A stretch of 64,000 bases of DNA, from positions 539,019,602-539,083,601 of the forward strand of contig NC_064616.1 in assembly GCF_023898315.1 (NCBI RefSeq), read 5' to 3'. How positions within the stretch are numbered: position 1 is the stretch's first letter; each line of letters begins with the position of its first letter. Source of the DNA: Schistocerca nitens. Lineage: Eukaryota > Arthropoda > Insecta > Orthoptera > Acrididae. Both the position numbers and the translations under genes were made by a program. Of this stretch, positions 1 to 11,023 are shown one piece after another. Below the pieces are notes generated by a model. It ran no database searches and was not told the origin of the DNA. It saw only the letters and a list, made by a program, of their open reading frames with translations.

Positions 1-1569
1 CGATTATGGCAGCTTAGTTAAACAAATGCGAATTAATTCAGTCGGGCTATAATGGTTGGAAAGAAATTGATTCTTTCCAATCATGTCTTCAAAGTATTCT
101 GCCGGCGTGCGGAACTCAGACTGTTTAAAATTACGCTGCATAATAAGACTATGTTTGACTCTGTCTTGCACGTTTTCGGACCAATATGCCGATAGACACG
201 CATGATAAAAATCATTTAAATTATTACAATCTCTAATAAGTGCGTGCATGCGCGTCGCAGGTTCGTTTTCTAAATATCCACACATAAATTCCAGTTTGTG
301 ACTTAGTGGCCAATTTCGCGGAAGTGCGTACATAAATTGATCTAACCATGAACATGGATGTGTCATTATTGCGAAAGATTTTAAATTTCCGAACAGTTAA
401 AAAGTGTTTATAGTCAAAGTTTTCGCCTCGTGGTAACAAGGACCTACCGCGTCTGTCCCAGTCCGAATGTCGATTATTGTCAAGTTCGCGCACCTGGAGC
501 TCTCTTGTTGCATCTCGTAAATGAAAATAATTATTTTCTTCAAACCCCCCGCTATCAGTGATTATAAATTTCTTCTAGTGTCTTTTCCAACGATTTCGCT
601 TTCAATTTGTTTAACTTGCTTTCGTAAAGCCTCAAATTCCCTTTTAACGCGTTCATTAAATTTTCCCTTATTTTCAACATGTTTATTTATATTCTGGTAC
701 TCTTGTGTTTCTGCAAATGGCAATGGAGCTGTATCATCTGAGTCTCTGTTCCCATTTAAACTAAGACTTGTCAATTTATCTGAAATCTCCTCAACTTTTT
801 CCGATAAGCCACCTATTTGTTCTTTCTGTTTATTTACGTCTTCCGTAAGTGTCGCGACTCGGGTTTCAGTATTCACACATTTAATAGTTAACTGTTCATA
901 TTGTTGTGATAGGTTATTTATTCTGTCATTTGGTACGGATTCCTCGATTGTTTCAAATATTTCTTGCTTATCGTGTGCACGTTGTAAACTTAACTCTGAA
1001 AATTTTTGTACTATCACGCGATCTCTTTCTTCCTTTTCTCTATCCTGTTCCTTTTGTCTAATTTCTATTGAAGTTAATCTATTATTGTGAGCATTCAAAA
1101 TCGGTTGTACTTCTTCTCTAATTTCTTTCTTTAATTCAGCTTTCATGTTTTTAAAACATGTCCCTATTCGTGAGTCTAACCGTGTTTCGATTGTTCCCAT
1201 ATCAGTTTTGATTGTTCCTATTTGTGATCCCAAATTTAATATTGCACTCATCAACTGCTCCACATCAACTGGTTTGAAATTCTTTTCGCCCCTAACATTT
1301 CCCGTAAAACTAACTTCCTTCGTCATAGCCATAAAGCTATCTGTGTTCGACACTATTCCAGAATCCTCTATAGTTAATCTCGTATTCTGAAAGTTTGTCG
1401 ATTGTGAAAAATTCTGAACTGGTTTCGGACTATTTTCCCGGCTTATTAAATTGTTTTTTACTTCATTATTCACCATACTGTTCTCCTGTGTTGCCGAGTT
1501 CGCGATGTTAGCAATTTCATTATTCTGACTATCCATCATTCTTTCCTTTTTCATCGATCGTGTAATCAT
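1..1569 (-). pseudogene. Frameshifted coiled-coil Gag of a Ty3-like LTR retrotransposon (copy 1)
   Basis: The reading begins at an ATG at 1567-1569 and runs off the left edge of the window. The first 336 codons (to 562) start with an ITRS motif, continue as a Ser/Asn-rich stretch and then a long Lys/Glu/Gln-rich region with heptad spacing, so a coiled coil is likely from about residue 100. After at least two frame changes (between 562 and 493, and near 366-420) the capsid-like part follows, with the motif RKFKIF and then LEFMCGYLENEPA. The same blocks occur in the Gag at 8533-10830 on the other strand, which is the main evidence for the call. Gag would assemble the particle that packages the element RNA. 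No zinc knuckle is seen before the window edge. The breaks make it inactive. The family assignment rests on similarity to the other Gags in this window. Confidence 0.8.
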
Positions 1570-2583
1570 TTACAAAACATACAAAACTCGTCACTATACG
1601 AAAATTACACACAATATAACACTTTATCACCAACAATACCATTGACACGAAATGCTTCAAACAAACACGATTAACGAACAATTAAAACCTTCACAATTGC
1701 ACAAAATTGTCAAGCCCGTATATGACACATCACAAATTAAATTCAAAAAAATACCATCAGAAAAATGACAAGACAACTACAAACGTCCAATCACAAAATC
1801 TACATGTGGAATATAGACTACAATTCCTAAACTACAAATTACTACAACAATACTACTGTCTGCTATTTTTGCTATCAAAAGAATTCCAAGGGACGATCCT
1901 GGCACGTGCATCGGGGCCTAATTAAAAGGAAAAGGGACTAATATTAATGAATAAATGCAATAATTTTAGTATCTGTGTGACCGGTTACGAAGTCTCGTAA
2001 CCGGTTCGCCCTAACTGGTATTAGCACGCAATCTGACTGCATTTTTTAAAAATAAAGAATGACAAGGAATTTCCATTAACACAATTGATTAATTAAGTCC
2101 CCTGCAACTATAAACCTACGAAACAACGAAGCACAAGTGTAACTGTTCTACATGTGGTAGTGTGACTCAACGTACATGTATCTGGCTCGGTTCTTTCTCA
2201 ATACGCCAAAATATTTTAAACACCATTTACAATGAACTAATTGAAAAACCACAAATACTATAATTGCACATAGAAACCAGAATTACAAGTCTAATAAATG
2301 AACAGGAGCAAGATGCTTTGTTGCCTGTACCTTTGAGCAAGAGGGATTGTCATTAAAGAAAAATGTAATACCTTTTTACCTCACGAAAATATTCCATTAT
2401 ACCAGCATCATAAATCAAAAGCCCATCTCCTTTCTCAGATATATTCTGACAATAGCAACGTCTTCCAACTATACATTACACCAACCGAACAGCATCTACT
2501 CTCTCGCCCAACAGAACAACAACTACCCTCGACATCCTCTGAACTACTACTGGCCAGTGGCGGAATAATAATCGTTGGCGCAA
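1570..2583 (-). other. Presumed 5' untranslated region and LTR of the copy-1 Gag element; no gene
   Basis: No convincing coding sequence is present. By position, this AT-rich stretch should hold the leader and 5' LTR of the minus-strand Gag at 1-1569. A possible primer-binding site lies on the minus strand around 1895-1922 (contains GTGCCAGGATCG, resembling the PBS of the element at 7675-15784), but it is imperfect. No second LTR is in the window, so LTR borders cannot be set. The boundary with the decayed pol at 2584 is also unresolved. Confidence 0.35.
1980..2005. repeat. Perfect 11-bp inverted repeat (hairpin)
   Basis: ACCGGTTACGA at 1980-1990 and its exact reverse complement at 1995-2005 flank a 4-base spacer. 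It lies where the 5' LTR of the copy-1 Gag element is expected. It could form an RNA hairpin or be a palindromic protein-binding site; its role is unknown. Confidence 0.8.
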
Positions 2584-3441
2584 TCACTGGCGCTGTGACT
2601 CAGTGTAGCCACCTTTCAAGCTTCCTTTCTGTAACCTCACCAAATCAAATGGTAATGGCATTTTTCGCCTGTACACTATGTCATATGGAGACAAACTGGT
2701 ACTTGTATGAATTTTTGCATTATATGCACAAACAATATGCTTCAAATACTCGTCCCACTGATGGTGATGAGAAGTCACATAAAAACTCAGCATCCTCCTT
2801 ATAGATCTCTGTACCCATTCTGTCCTTCCATTGGCCTGTGGATGTAACGTGCTCATCCTCAACGTCTTTAGGTTCAACAATTTACACAGTTCCTTCATTA
2901 AATCCCACATGAAGTTGGTCCCTTGGTAAGTAATTATTGTCTTCAGCACACCTAACTTCAACATCCAATTATCTACTATCAGTTACGTGACCATTTCTGC
3001 CTGTTGATTTGGCATAGCCACCATCTCCACATACCTCGGAAAATGGTCGATAATTGTCAGAATGAATCTGTTCCCTGACGGTGTTCGCCTGAAAGGTCCT
3101 AAGACGTCAATCCCCAACATAGAGAATGGACATGTCGCTTCGGGTAATCGTTGTAGCTGTATGTTTCCGGCTCACATCTGCTCTCTGCGCACATGGTATA
3201 AAATTCTTCACATACTGATTCACATGTACCTTCCTACCTCTCCATCTATACCTCTCCGCCACTCTCCTATTCGTCGGTCTACACCCGGCATGACCAGATA
3301 ACACGTAATCATGTGCTTCCTTTAAAACGTCATCTCCCAGTTTCGCTGGCGCTACTACCCCAGGCCCTAACTTAGTTTCCCTGCACAGAAGACTGTCGTA
3401 CATATTAAACTGTGGCTGTGTCCAATACAATTTACAATCAT
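2584..3441 (-). pseudogene. Integrase region of the decayed Ty3/gypsy element
   Basis: The N-terminal zinc-binding segment (about 3400-3180) shows GHAG but only one Cys of the expected C-x2-C pair. The catalytic core follows: the first acidic block reads IDVLGPFRR near 3110-3085, the second reads YQGTNF near 2925-2908 where DQGTNF would be expected, and HPQANGRTEW near 2850-2820 retains the Glu region. An in-frame stop lies between the first two blocks near 2976. The C-terminal part ends at the stop 2584-2586. Integrase inserts the cDNA copy into the host genome. The Asp-to-Tyr change in the second catalytic block and the stop argue that it is dead. Confidence 0.85.
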
Positions 3442-4023
3442 TGTCCACATCCTGTAATTCTTGCCATACCACTATGTCATAACCTATTACTTCTACTTTT
3501 GCCACCTTCCTACTTCCTGCGCCTGCATTACAGTACTTCTCCCAAGGCTTGTGCACCACCTCGTAGTCGAATTCACTAAGCCTCACAGACCATCTAGCGA
3601 GTCTAGTGGACGGATCCTTCAACCCAAACAACCACTTCAACGCAGCATGATCTGTCACTACCCGAAATCTTCTCCCATATAAATAACATTTAAAATACGT
3701 GATTCCTTTGATTACGCTAAGCATCTCCCTCTCTCTGCTATTGAGTTATTCCTCTCTGCTGCACTCAACTGCCTAGACACATAGGCTGCAGGATGTTCTT
3801 TCCCATCAATTCCCTGACGAAGAACATACCCTAATGCTTGATTCGATGCATCACATGCTAGTATAAACTCCTTTTCAAAATCTGGAAACACAAGAACCAG
3901 ACTTGATGTTAACACTTCTTTCAGTTTGTCAAACGCTTTCTTGCGCTCTCCTGTCCACTCAAATTTCCCACCCTTCAATAACAATCGCATCAATGGCTGT
4001 GCTAAATCTGCAAAACCCTTCAC
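3442..4023 (-). pseudogene. RT connection and RNase H region of the decayed Ty3/gypsy element
   Basis: The upstream part contains the RT-thumb/RNase H junction, with FADLAQPLMRLL and FEWTGERKKAFDKLK, followed by LACDASNQALG, which carries the first RNase H Asp. After a frame change near 3715-3724 the sequence continues with VTDHAALKWLF, where the D of TDH is a late catalytic residue, and ARWSVRLSEFDYEVVHKPW. RNase H degrades the RNA strand during reverse transcription. The domain order RT, RNase H, integrase supports Ty3/gypsy rather than copia. Confidence 0.85.
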
Positions 4024-4900
4024 GAACTTTCGATAGAAATTGCAAATTACGATGAAGAATTGCGCTTCCTTAACTGTTTTCTATTCCCAAAAATCCCTTA
4101 CAACTTGTACCAACCTCAGATTTGTTCGCACTCCGTCCATACTGATAATATGACCCAAATATTTAATTCTTCTAATGCGAAATGACACTTCTCCAGGCTC
4201 AGCGTGAAACGAGCTGCTCTTAACGTCATAAAGACTTCCCTTAACCGCTGTCTATGTTACTCCATACTACTCGAAACACTATAATGTCATCCTAATGGAC
4301 AAGACACTGTCATCGTTTCAAACCCCTTAACACACTGTCTAGCAACCTCTGAAACTTTGCCGGAGCGTTTTTCAAACCGAACAGCATTCAGATGTCCTGA
4401 TAATGGCTACCAGGAGTAGAGAATGCTGTTTTTGAACGATCCTCTGAAACCATGTCTAACTCATGATAACCACTTATCAATTTCATCGTAGAAAAGTACT
4501 GGCACTGTCCTAAGTGATTCAAAGTCTCCGATATATTTGGAATGGGGTATGTGTCCGTTACTGCCTTATTACTGAGGTGTCAGTAGCCACAACAGAACCC
4601 GTTCTTAGTTCCATCCATAGATTTTTTAGGCACAATGACAATGCCCGCTCCCCAGCCACTATTACTATGCTCTATAATACGGTCCGCAAGCTGCTGATTG
4701 TTGAAATCCTCCACAATCGGCTTCAAATACCTCGGTATTCTGTATGCTTAACGGTAAACATGGGCTTCATTCCCATGTTGTACTAATGGAGTTGCTGGTA
4801 ACGGCCCTTGCGTAAAAGATAAATCCTTAAATTCCCACAATAATTCTTCCCTATGCTCTTTTTCTCCTCTTTTCAAATGATTGATTTTGTCATGCAATGC
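4024..4900 (-). pseudogene. Reverse transcriptase core of the decayed Ty3/gypsy element
   Basis: Conserved RT blocks can be read on the minus strand in different frames: SNSGWGAGIVIVPKK near 4665-4622, YPIPNISETLNHLG near 4545-4505, FSTMKLISGYHELDM near 4495-4450 and FGLKNAPAKFQ near 4385-4353. At the active site (around 4300-4270) the expected LVxLDDIIVF block reads LVH-stop-DDIIVF, so a stop codon sits directly before the two catalytic aspartates. Several frame changes separate the blocks. The enzyme is inactive. Confidence 0.8.
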
Positions 4901-5680
4901 AGTTCTATCGACAGTTAGTGGCTGATCGTTTCGCCTACCTTTCGAACACCAATCTTTGTCATCTGACACATCCAGATTTGCTACTAGAACACCTTTTCTC
5001 AAATTTGCGTATACAGCGCTTAAATTATCCACGTTCACAAGATCTACCCGCCTACGGTTTCCCTCCTGTACGTGTACAACACTACGTTTCACAAAACAAC
5101 CCAATTGAAACAAAACTTCATTAACCTCCAATGGTTCATTAACACATACCGTACCCACTACTATATTAGACTCCACACTTACCCAAAGAGACTTCCTGGT
5201 GCCACCAGACACACACTCATGCGAATTAAGACTTAATGCCAATGTACGCGGTTCAATTGGTTTGTTCATTACGCTGAATACCCCTCGTGACAGATCTGCA
5301 TCGATAATAGTCTCCCCTAGCTGAAATAACATTCCATCAAGTTCCACAGATGGTTGTCCAAGGTCAATTTTGACATGATGTTGATGATAGAAATCTACTC
5401 CTAGGACCATGTCGTAGCCCTCACTTACCCATTGTACTTCCTCCATGCATGTATCAAATCGGATTTTCCTTGTGCTAAAGTCAACTGTCACTGACCCCAA
5501 AGGTGCGACCTCCTTATCCGTCACTCCACGCAACCATTAACGTGGTGGGTCTACCTTCCTTCTTCCCATTAAAGTCTTAGTAGCTACTGACACTTGCGCC
5601 CCTGTTTCCAACCAAATATTAAACCTCTTAGTTCCTATGAATGCTACCACCAAACATTCCACCTTTGCATACGTATTTGT
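4901..5680 (-). pseudogene. Aspartic protease and linker to RT of the decayed Ty3/gypsy element
   Basis: The catalytic block near 5612-5580 reads LETGAQVS where retroviral-type proteases have DTG or DSG, so the catalytic Asp is replaced by Glu. A stop codon lies at about 5537-5539. The C-terminal protease block YDMVLGVDF (near 5421-5395) matches the hydrophobic-Gly-x-Asp motif of the fold. A linker of about 170 residues follows and leads into the RT with EELLWEFKDL. The protease would mature the Gag-Pol polyprotein. Confidence 0.75.
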
Positions 5681-5729
5681 AGCACTGAAATTAAACAGGA
5701 GCTCCCTTAGGTGGGACCTGGGCCCTCTC

Positions 5730-6450
5730 GGCCATTTAATTATTGTCCACCTCTACTAACTCCACTTCTCCATCCTCCATGCTGCTGATTTCCACCCCTT
5801 CCTCTATTCCTCGATGACTAGGTACTGCACAAGTCCTGTACGACCACTCTTATAATATTTCATACCCGCTCTAAACACTGCTTGTCTATCACATACGCCT
5901 GTTGCCACCTCTATTTCCTCACCTTGAATTGCCAGCTGAATGGCCGAATACAAATCTTTCGCAGTCCCTTCACGCACTTTTCGCGATTTATGCGCTGGTA
6001 ACCCCCTCAAAAATACATCAAGTGCTCTTTGCTCGACCTCCTGCAACAGAACACCATTCGCTTCATCGCTCTGACCCAACTCGTAAGTGTACTCGTTAAT
6101 TACTCTTACTCTGTCCGCAAATTTCTCTACTGTCTCCCACTGTCTCTTTGTCATTTTATTCAACCTCTCCCTAAAGTACCAAGCGCTATTCTGTTTCTTG
6201 TGCCTATGTAAAAGCCCCTCCTTTAACTGCTTAAACTGTCCTACCTACCTTAAGGCCTCAGAAAACCTCACATATGTCTTTGCTTCACCCATAAATCTAA
6301 TCTTGGCTACAGGTAACAACTATTCATTCGACAAACTGTTCATCAGAGCTGTAGTTTCCAAGCCCTCCACAAACGAACGCACATCCTCAGATACCTTGCC
6401 AGGAAATGGAATAATCATACTCACGGCAGCTGGATCAATCTCTTGCTAAG
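5730..6450 (-). pseudogene. Gag capsid region of the decayed Ty3/gypsy element
   Basis: On the minus strand, about 240 codons can be read with an interrupting stop near 6244-6246. Blocks visible include PFPGKVSEDVRSFVEGLE, RFMGEAKTYVRFSEAL, FRERLNKMTKRQWETVEKFADRV and DVFLRGLP. This order (helical capsid with the major-homology-like WETVEKFADRV segment) is typical of Ty3/gypsy Gag and differs from the coiled-coil Gags elsewhere in this window. The extreme N-terminus is not resolved. Between 5815 and 5730 an acidic stretch replaces an obvious zinc knuckle. Confidence 0.7.
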
Positions 6451-7288
6451 ACGTCCTAGGCCACAACGACAGATCCGATGTAGTTTCCCGCTCACTTCTA
6501 GATGTTTATTCACTCTTCACCTGCGTATTGTCCGCTGTCAACTGTGCTTCCTTTTCCAAAAAAAGGTTCTGGTTCCAACACACCTCACGTTCATGTCTCT
6601 GCCATTGTGTTACTTTCCTTCCGAGTTAGTCCCGAAACAAGACAACTAAGTACAAAAATAACCCAACTCCCTACACCTTAGTCTCATTATACTCAGTAAC
6701 AGCACATACCAATAATAAATTAATTAAATGCCACGAAAAAAAGTAATAGATCTTACTGCCCAAACACACTAACACTTACTCTGACAACAAAAAATACTAT
6801 TCCCACACAAAACATCTACAATGGTCTGACATTGGGCATACGCAAAAGCGCAAAAAAAAACCAAAGAAAACGTCCAACACACAAAAGAAAACTGGTTAAA
6901 ACTGACCACATCCTGTGACTATATTTCAGGCAGTGGGCTCGAATGTCGTACTTTACAGACGATGTCTGCTATTCTGACACCAAATGTAGTGGCAAGTTCT
7001 GACACCAAATGTAACAGCATTACAGCAACAACAAATGTAGTGGGAAGAGGTAGAAGGCACCGTATTAAGACTCGTCCGAGCATTCCAAATGATTTATTGG
7101 TTCCAACAACAGTGACGCCGTTCCTCTCAGTCTGTGTCACCAGGTCCCGCAATGCTGAAGGCACCACTTAACTGTCTGCGAAATGGCTTGGCGCAGAATG
7201 GCTGCCTCAGTGACTGGTGCAGCGCTCCGCTGTGTGTTGGCCATGTAGGGCTGCGGAGTTGCATCGACGTCAGGATGCGCCGGCAGTT
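6451..7288 (-). other. Leader and partial 5' LTR of the decayed Ty3/gypsy element; no gene
   Basis: This stretch has no credible gene. It lies upstream (minus strand) of the Gag region at 6450. A primer-binding-like site at 7007-6990 marks the expected end of the 5' LTR. The remaining 7008-7288 would be LTR, cut at 7288 by the insertion of the next element. Confidence 0.45.
6971..7013 (-). promoter_or_regulatory. Duplicated primer-binding-like site
   Basis: On the minus strand TTTGGTGTCAGAA occurs twice, 25 bases apart (ending at 7010 and 6985). TGGTGTCAGAA resembles PBS sequences of Ty3/gypsy elements primed by a leucine-type tRNA; that assignment is from memory. ACA precedes the first copy, consistent with an LTR ending in CA. 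The duplication is unusual. Confidence 0.5.
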
Positions 7289-7674
7289 TTTAACAATTTA
7301 ATGTTCGGATAATATGTTGCTGTCTCTTTATCTAAGAATAGATGATGAATGCAGCTAGCCGCTATCTCTGTGTAATGTCTTGTCTGTATAGACGTGTATC
7401 TGTTGCCTTTAAGATCCCTTCACCTTCACACATAAATCTATACAGTAGAGTAAGGCCCTCCCAGTTCTTGGCTGATCCGTGATAAGACAGGCGAAAAATT
7501 AGACTAACGGAGGATTATTAGTATTATCTCTATCTTCATTCACTCTCTTTCTTTCTCTCATTTATCTATGTACAGTTATTGGTATAATATTTCATTACGT
7601 GAAATCAGCCAAATAGGATCTTTGGTGGAGTCTTTCGTCTTGGTAATCGGCGGCTCGCTTGCTGTAAGATATCT
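7289..7674 (-). repeat. 3' LTR of the outer element, left part
   Basis: It aligns with 22611-22994 with few differences. It is separated from its continuation at 15789 by the nested element. Bases 7671-7674 (ATCT) are the left copy of the nested element's target duplication. Confidence 0.9.
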
Positions 7675-8224
7675 TGTAAGTAGGCTGTTTTTGTTTTCTT
7701 ATTGGCAACGTTACGTAGCGCTCTGTATGAAAATCACTGGCTGTGCTGTGTGCAGTCTGTGGCTAGTTTGCATTGTAGTGTTGGCGTCTGTTAACAGCGC
7801 GTAGCGTTGCGCAGTTGGAGATGAGCCGCCAGCAGTGGTGGATGTGGGGAGAGAGATGGCGGAGTTATGAAATTTGTAAGACTGGATGTCATGAACTGCT
7901 ATATATATTATGACTATTAAGGTAAATACATTGTTTGTTCTCTATTAAAATCTTTCATTTGCTAACTATGCCTATCAGTAGTTAGTGCCTTCTGTAGTTT
8001 GAATCTTTTATTTAGCAGGCAGTAGTGGCGCTCGCTGTATTGCAGTAGCTTGAGTAACGAAGATTTTTGTGAGGTAAGTGATTTGTGAAAGGTACAGGTT
8101 AATGTTAGTCAGGGCCATTCTTTTGAAGGGATTTGTGGAAGTCAGATTGCGTTGCGCTAAAAAATAAATATTGTGTGTCAGTTTAAGCACAGTCTTGTAT
8201 AATTTTTCAAAAGGGGACGTTTCA
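7675..8224 (+). repeat. 5' LTR of the nested element
   Basis: The 550-base repeat starts TG and ends CA. It matches 15217-15784 except for scattered substitutions and a gap near 7785-7800. Confidence 0.92.
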
Positions 8225-8226
8225 TA

Positions 8227-8244
8227 TGGCGACCCTGCCAGGAT
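8227..8244 (+). promoter_or_regulatory. Primer-binding site of the nested element
   Basis: TGGCGACCCTGCCAGGAT starts two bases after the 5' LTR. It resembles the TGGCGACCGTGACA-type site of mdg1/412-like elements, recalled as arginine-tRNA primed; the tRNA assignment is not checked. Confidence 0.7.
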
Positions 8245-8534
8245 ACCTCACTGGAGTCTTCTGATTTTTTTCTTGTAGTTTGTGTAATTAGTGTAGCTTT
8301 TGTTTATTGCTAGCACATAATTGTAGAGAGAATCTCCTTTGTAGTTACAGTTTTTCATTGTTTTACAGTAAAACAGTGGTGACATGCATGTAGATTTGCA
8401 CCAAGTATTTCACAGCTGCGCTTGCAATTAAGTAGATATTATGTTCGGTGCTATGTTAATGTGTTCTCTTATTTTTGCTCTTGAAATTGTGCTTTTCTGT
8501 GTTATCGTGTGAAATATTGTGACAATAATGGCAT

Positions 8535-10830
8535 GTGAACACTAGGCTCCAAAGTAAACTAAGAAATAATAGTGACGACAAGCGTAGCTTACCAGCACCA
8601 CTGTGTAATGAATTAACATACATTCAAAGTAGTAATTTCGTAACTGTGCATAGGGAAATGGAGCGGGCGTCAAATAATGGTGTAGACAGTGAAACAGGTA
8701 GTGAACAGGGAAGCCTTATCGATCGATCGGTCGGCTACAGCTCGCCTCAGGAATCGGGAATGACAGAACACAATATTGCAAATACTGTAGACTCAGGTTT
8801 TGGGTTCTCACCGTTTTCTCAAATGAGTCAGGACAAATTTTCCACATGTCAAAATGTGAATGTTGCTGGTGAAAATGCATTGCCAAAAAGCATAGAGAAA
8901 CATATTCCTGACACTAATACATTATTATTTCAATTAATGCAACAAATGGAACAAAATCAGAGACAAACACAGCAAAAGCTTCAAAAGTTAGACACAATGG
9001 AACAAAATCAGAGACAAACACAGCAACAGTTAGACACAATGGAACAAAATCAGACAAACACAACAAAAGCTTCAAAAGTTAGACACCACACTTGAACAAA
9101 CACGTGAAGATTTAACTACTGACTTACATAACATTCAATCGAAATGTCAAAAAGCCTGTAATGACGTAAAAACACAAATTTGTGAGCATTATCAACCTAT
9201 TTTTTGGCGGCATGAAAATGCATTACAGAATCACGAAGCAGCCATAAAAGAACTGCAAACCATTGTTCATGAAAATCACGACACCTTGCAAGCTAAAATT
9301 GACTCAGTTGCATCTACCGATTCGGTTACGCAACTTGCAAAAACTCAGGAAAACTTAAAGGACACAGTAGATACCTTGAAACTTGATTCAGAAAAACACA
9401 CTGAGGAAATAAGTACACTATCAGAGAAAGTAGCCGAACTTTCGGATCAGTTCACTAACTTAACTACAAAGGTAGATGATGATTTGAATGACACAAGACC
9501 TGTAGCCATCACTGACACAGAAGAGTATGAACAAATTAAGGAATTCAAACAAAATAAGAATCAAATTAATACGCAACACAAAAGAGAAATCCGGGAAGTA
9601 CAAGATCCGTTGGCACAAGTAATACAAAAATTACATATTTCAGAGGACACTCGCGCTCGAGCACGGGAAGTGAGACTTAGAAATACGGAACAAGCAAAAA
9701 ATAATAACACAGGTCACTTCGGAAATTATGAAAGAAATTGGCAAGGCGCATTGAATGTTGAGATGGAACCGCCGAAACGACGTAACAATGACCGACATGC
9801 GACTCGCCGACATGATGATTTTGATTATAAGCTATTCATTACTACACGTAAATTCAAAACATTTAAGAATTCTGGCAACGACATTCATCCACAAGCATGG
9901 CTCCATCAATTCTCTCATTGTTTTCCTCCCAACTGGTCGTTAGAACACAGATTAGAATTTATGTGTGGCTATTTAGAGAATGAACCAGCTGTAAGAATGC
10001 GATCAGTCATTCATGATTGTCACAGTGAAGGAGAATTTTACCATGCATTCCTCTCAGCAGATTGGTCTCAAGCTACACAATACCGAGTAAAACATAGCAT
10101 CATGATGATGAAACACTTTGAACAATCTGAATTTGCCAGTCTTGTCAAATATTTTGAAGACATGTTGCATAAGAATCAATATCTTTCAAACCCATACAGC
10201 CCTTCAGAACTCATCCGCATTTGCTTAATGAAATTGCCTGAACATTTAAGAAATATTATTTTGGCAGGACGTTGCAAAGACGACATTGAAGCTTTTCAGG
10301 GACCCTTACAAGAATTAGAAATTGACACAGACAGTCGCGGGATGCGAAAACAGGAAAACAACCACTACAGGTCACATCCGTCGCAATTCCGTGACGACAA
10401 AAACAATAACTGGACACGACAAGTCTATTCTTACAACGCAAATCGTGACCAAAACAGACACCACCCATATGACAACCACTGGCAGAGTAATAATAGTTAC
10501 AGAGAAAGATCGCATTTCCGTAGTAATGAATTTGACAGAGATTGCCACAGAAACAGACAATATGGGAACAAAAACAATTATTATCAAGGGAGACAGAATA
10601 ACTTCAGACTCAACAGTTTAGCGCGCAGTTACGATTCTGGGAGAAATTCTCCACCACATGACCGACAAACAAGAAACTATGTAAACTACCGACAAAACGA
10701 TATACCTGAATTCCATCAGAACTGGCGGGATTCAAACAGAGGAGGGCACTCTCGACAAGGTGAATTTGTAGAAGTTAGGTCTCCTAATCCCAATAACGAC
10801 ACACGCCAACAAAGAGATAGCAGACAATGA
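8535..10830 (+). pseudogene. Coiled-coil Gag of the nested element (copy 2), one frameshift
   Basis: The reading starts with a TRLQSKL motif just after 8535 (the local codon is GTG, and the nearby ATG at 8533 is out of frame, so the start codon seems lost). It shifts frame near 9060 inside a repeated Gln-rich segment, then is open from there to the stop at 10828-10830. Order: Ser-rich N-terminus, Gln-rich tandem segment (MEQNQRQTQQ repeated), long coiled coil (about 9070-9500), capsid-like part (about 9810-10330, with RKFKTFKN and LEFMCGYLENEPAVRM), and an Asn/Arg/Gln-rich basic tail of about 160 residues with no CCHC zinc knuckle. The basic tail may bind RNA instead. The single break in a repeat suggests recent decay. 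Confidence 0.88.
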
Positions 10831-11023
10831 CTCGCACCGCAGGCAGCCACGTGCGCCGGCTGGCTCTGAGAAAAATAACATAGACGCTAACCTTGAGAAA
10901 AATTCCAGTATTCTTTATCGACGTATACCACATGATAATTGCGTTCAGGTTGAAACTCTGCGTACTAGGAAGAGTAAAGGTTTACACAACATTTCACATG
11001 TAAAACCGTTTATTGAAAGATAA
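10831..11023 (+). pseudogene. Integrase C-terminal tail left after loss of pol
   Basis: In the frame one base ahead of gag, about 64 codons run directly after the gag stop to a stop at 11021-11023. The end reads LRTRKSKGLHNISHVKPF, a sequence style common at the C-terminus of Ty3/gypsy integrases in arthropods. No protease, RT, RNase H or integrase core precedes it, so an internal deletion appears to have joined gag to the very end of pol. The match is by eye on a short segment. Confidence 0.55.

Larger units (their letters stand above)
2584..7288 (-). mobile_element. Decayed Ty3/gypsy retrotransposon
   Basis: On the minus strand the order is Gag capsid (about 6450-5730), protease (about 5670-5370), reverse transcriptase (about 4900-4024), RNase H (4023-3442) and integrase (3441-2584), the order known for Ty3/gypsy elements. 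Reading frames are broken by several frameshifts and stops, and catalytic residues are replaced in protease, RT and integrase, so it cannot be autonomous. A primer-binding-like site is at 7007-6990. The 5' LTR should lie right of it. It appears to be cut by the LTR element that starts at 7289, so its remainder may continue from 23690. Confidence 0.85.

Noticed and set aside
521-1090. 189-codon plus-strand frame
   Set aside because: It is antisense to the well-supported coiled-coil Gag.
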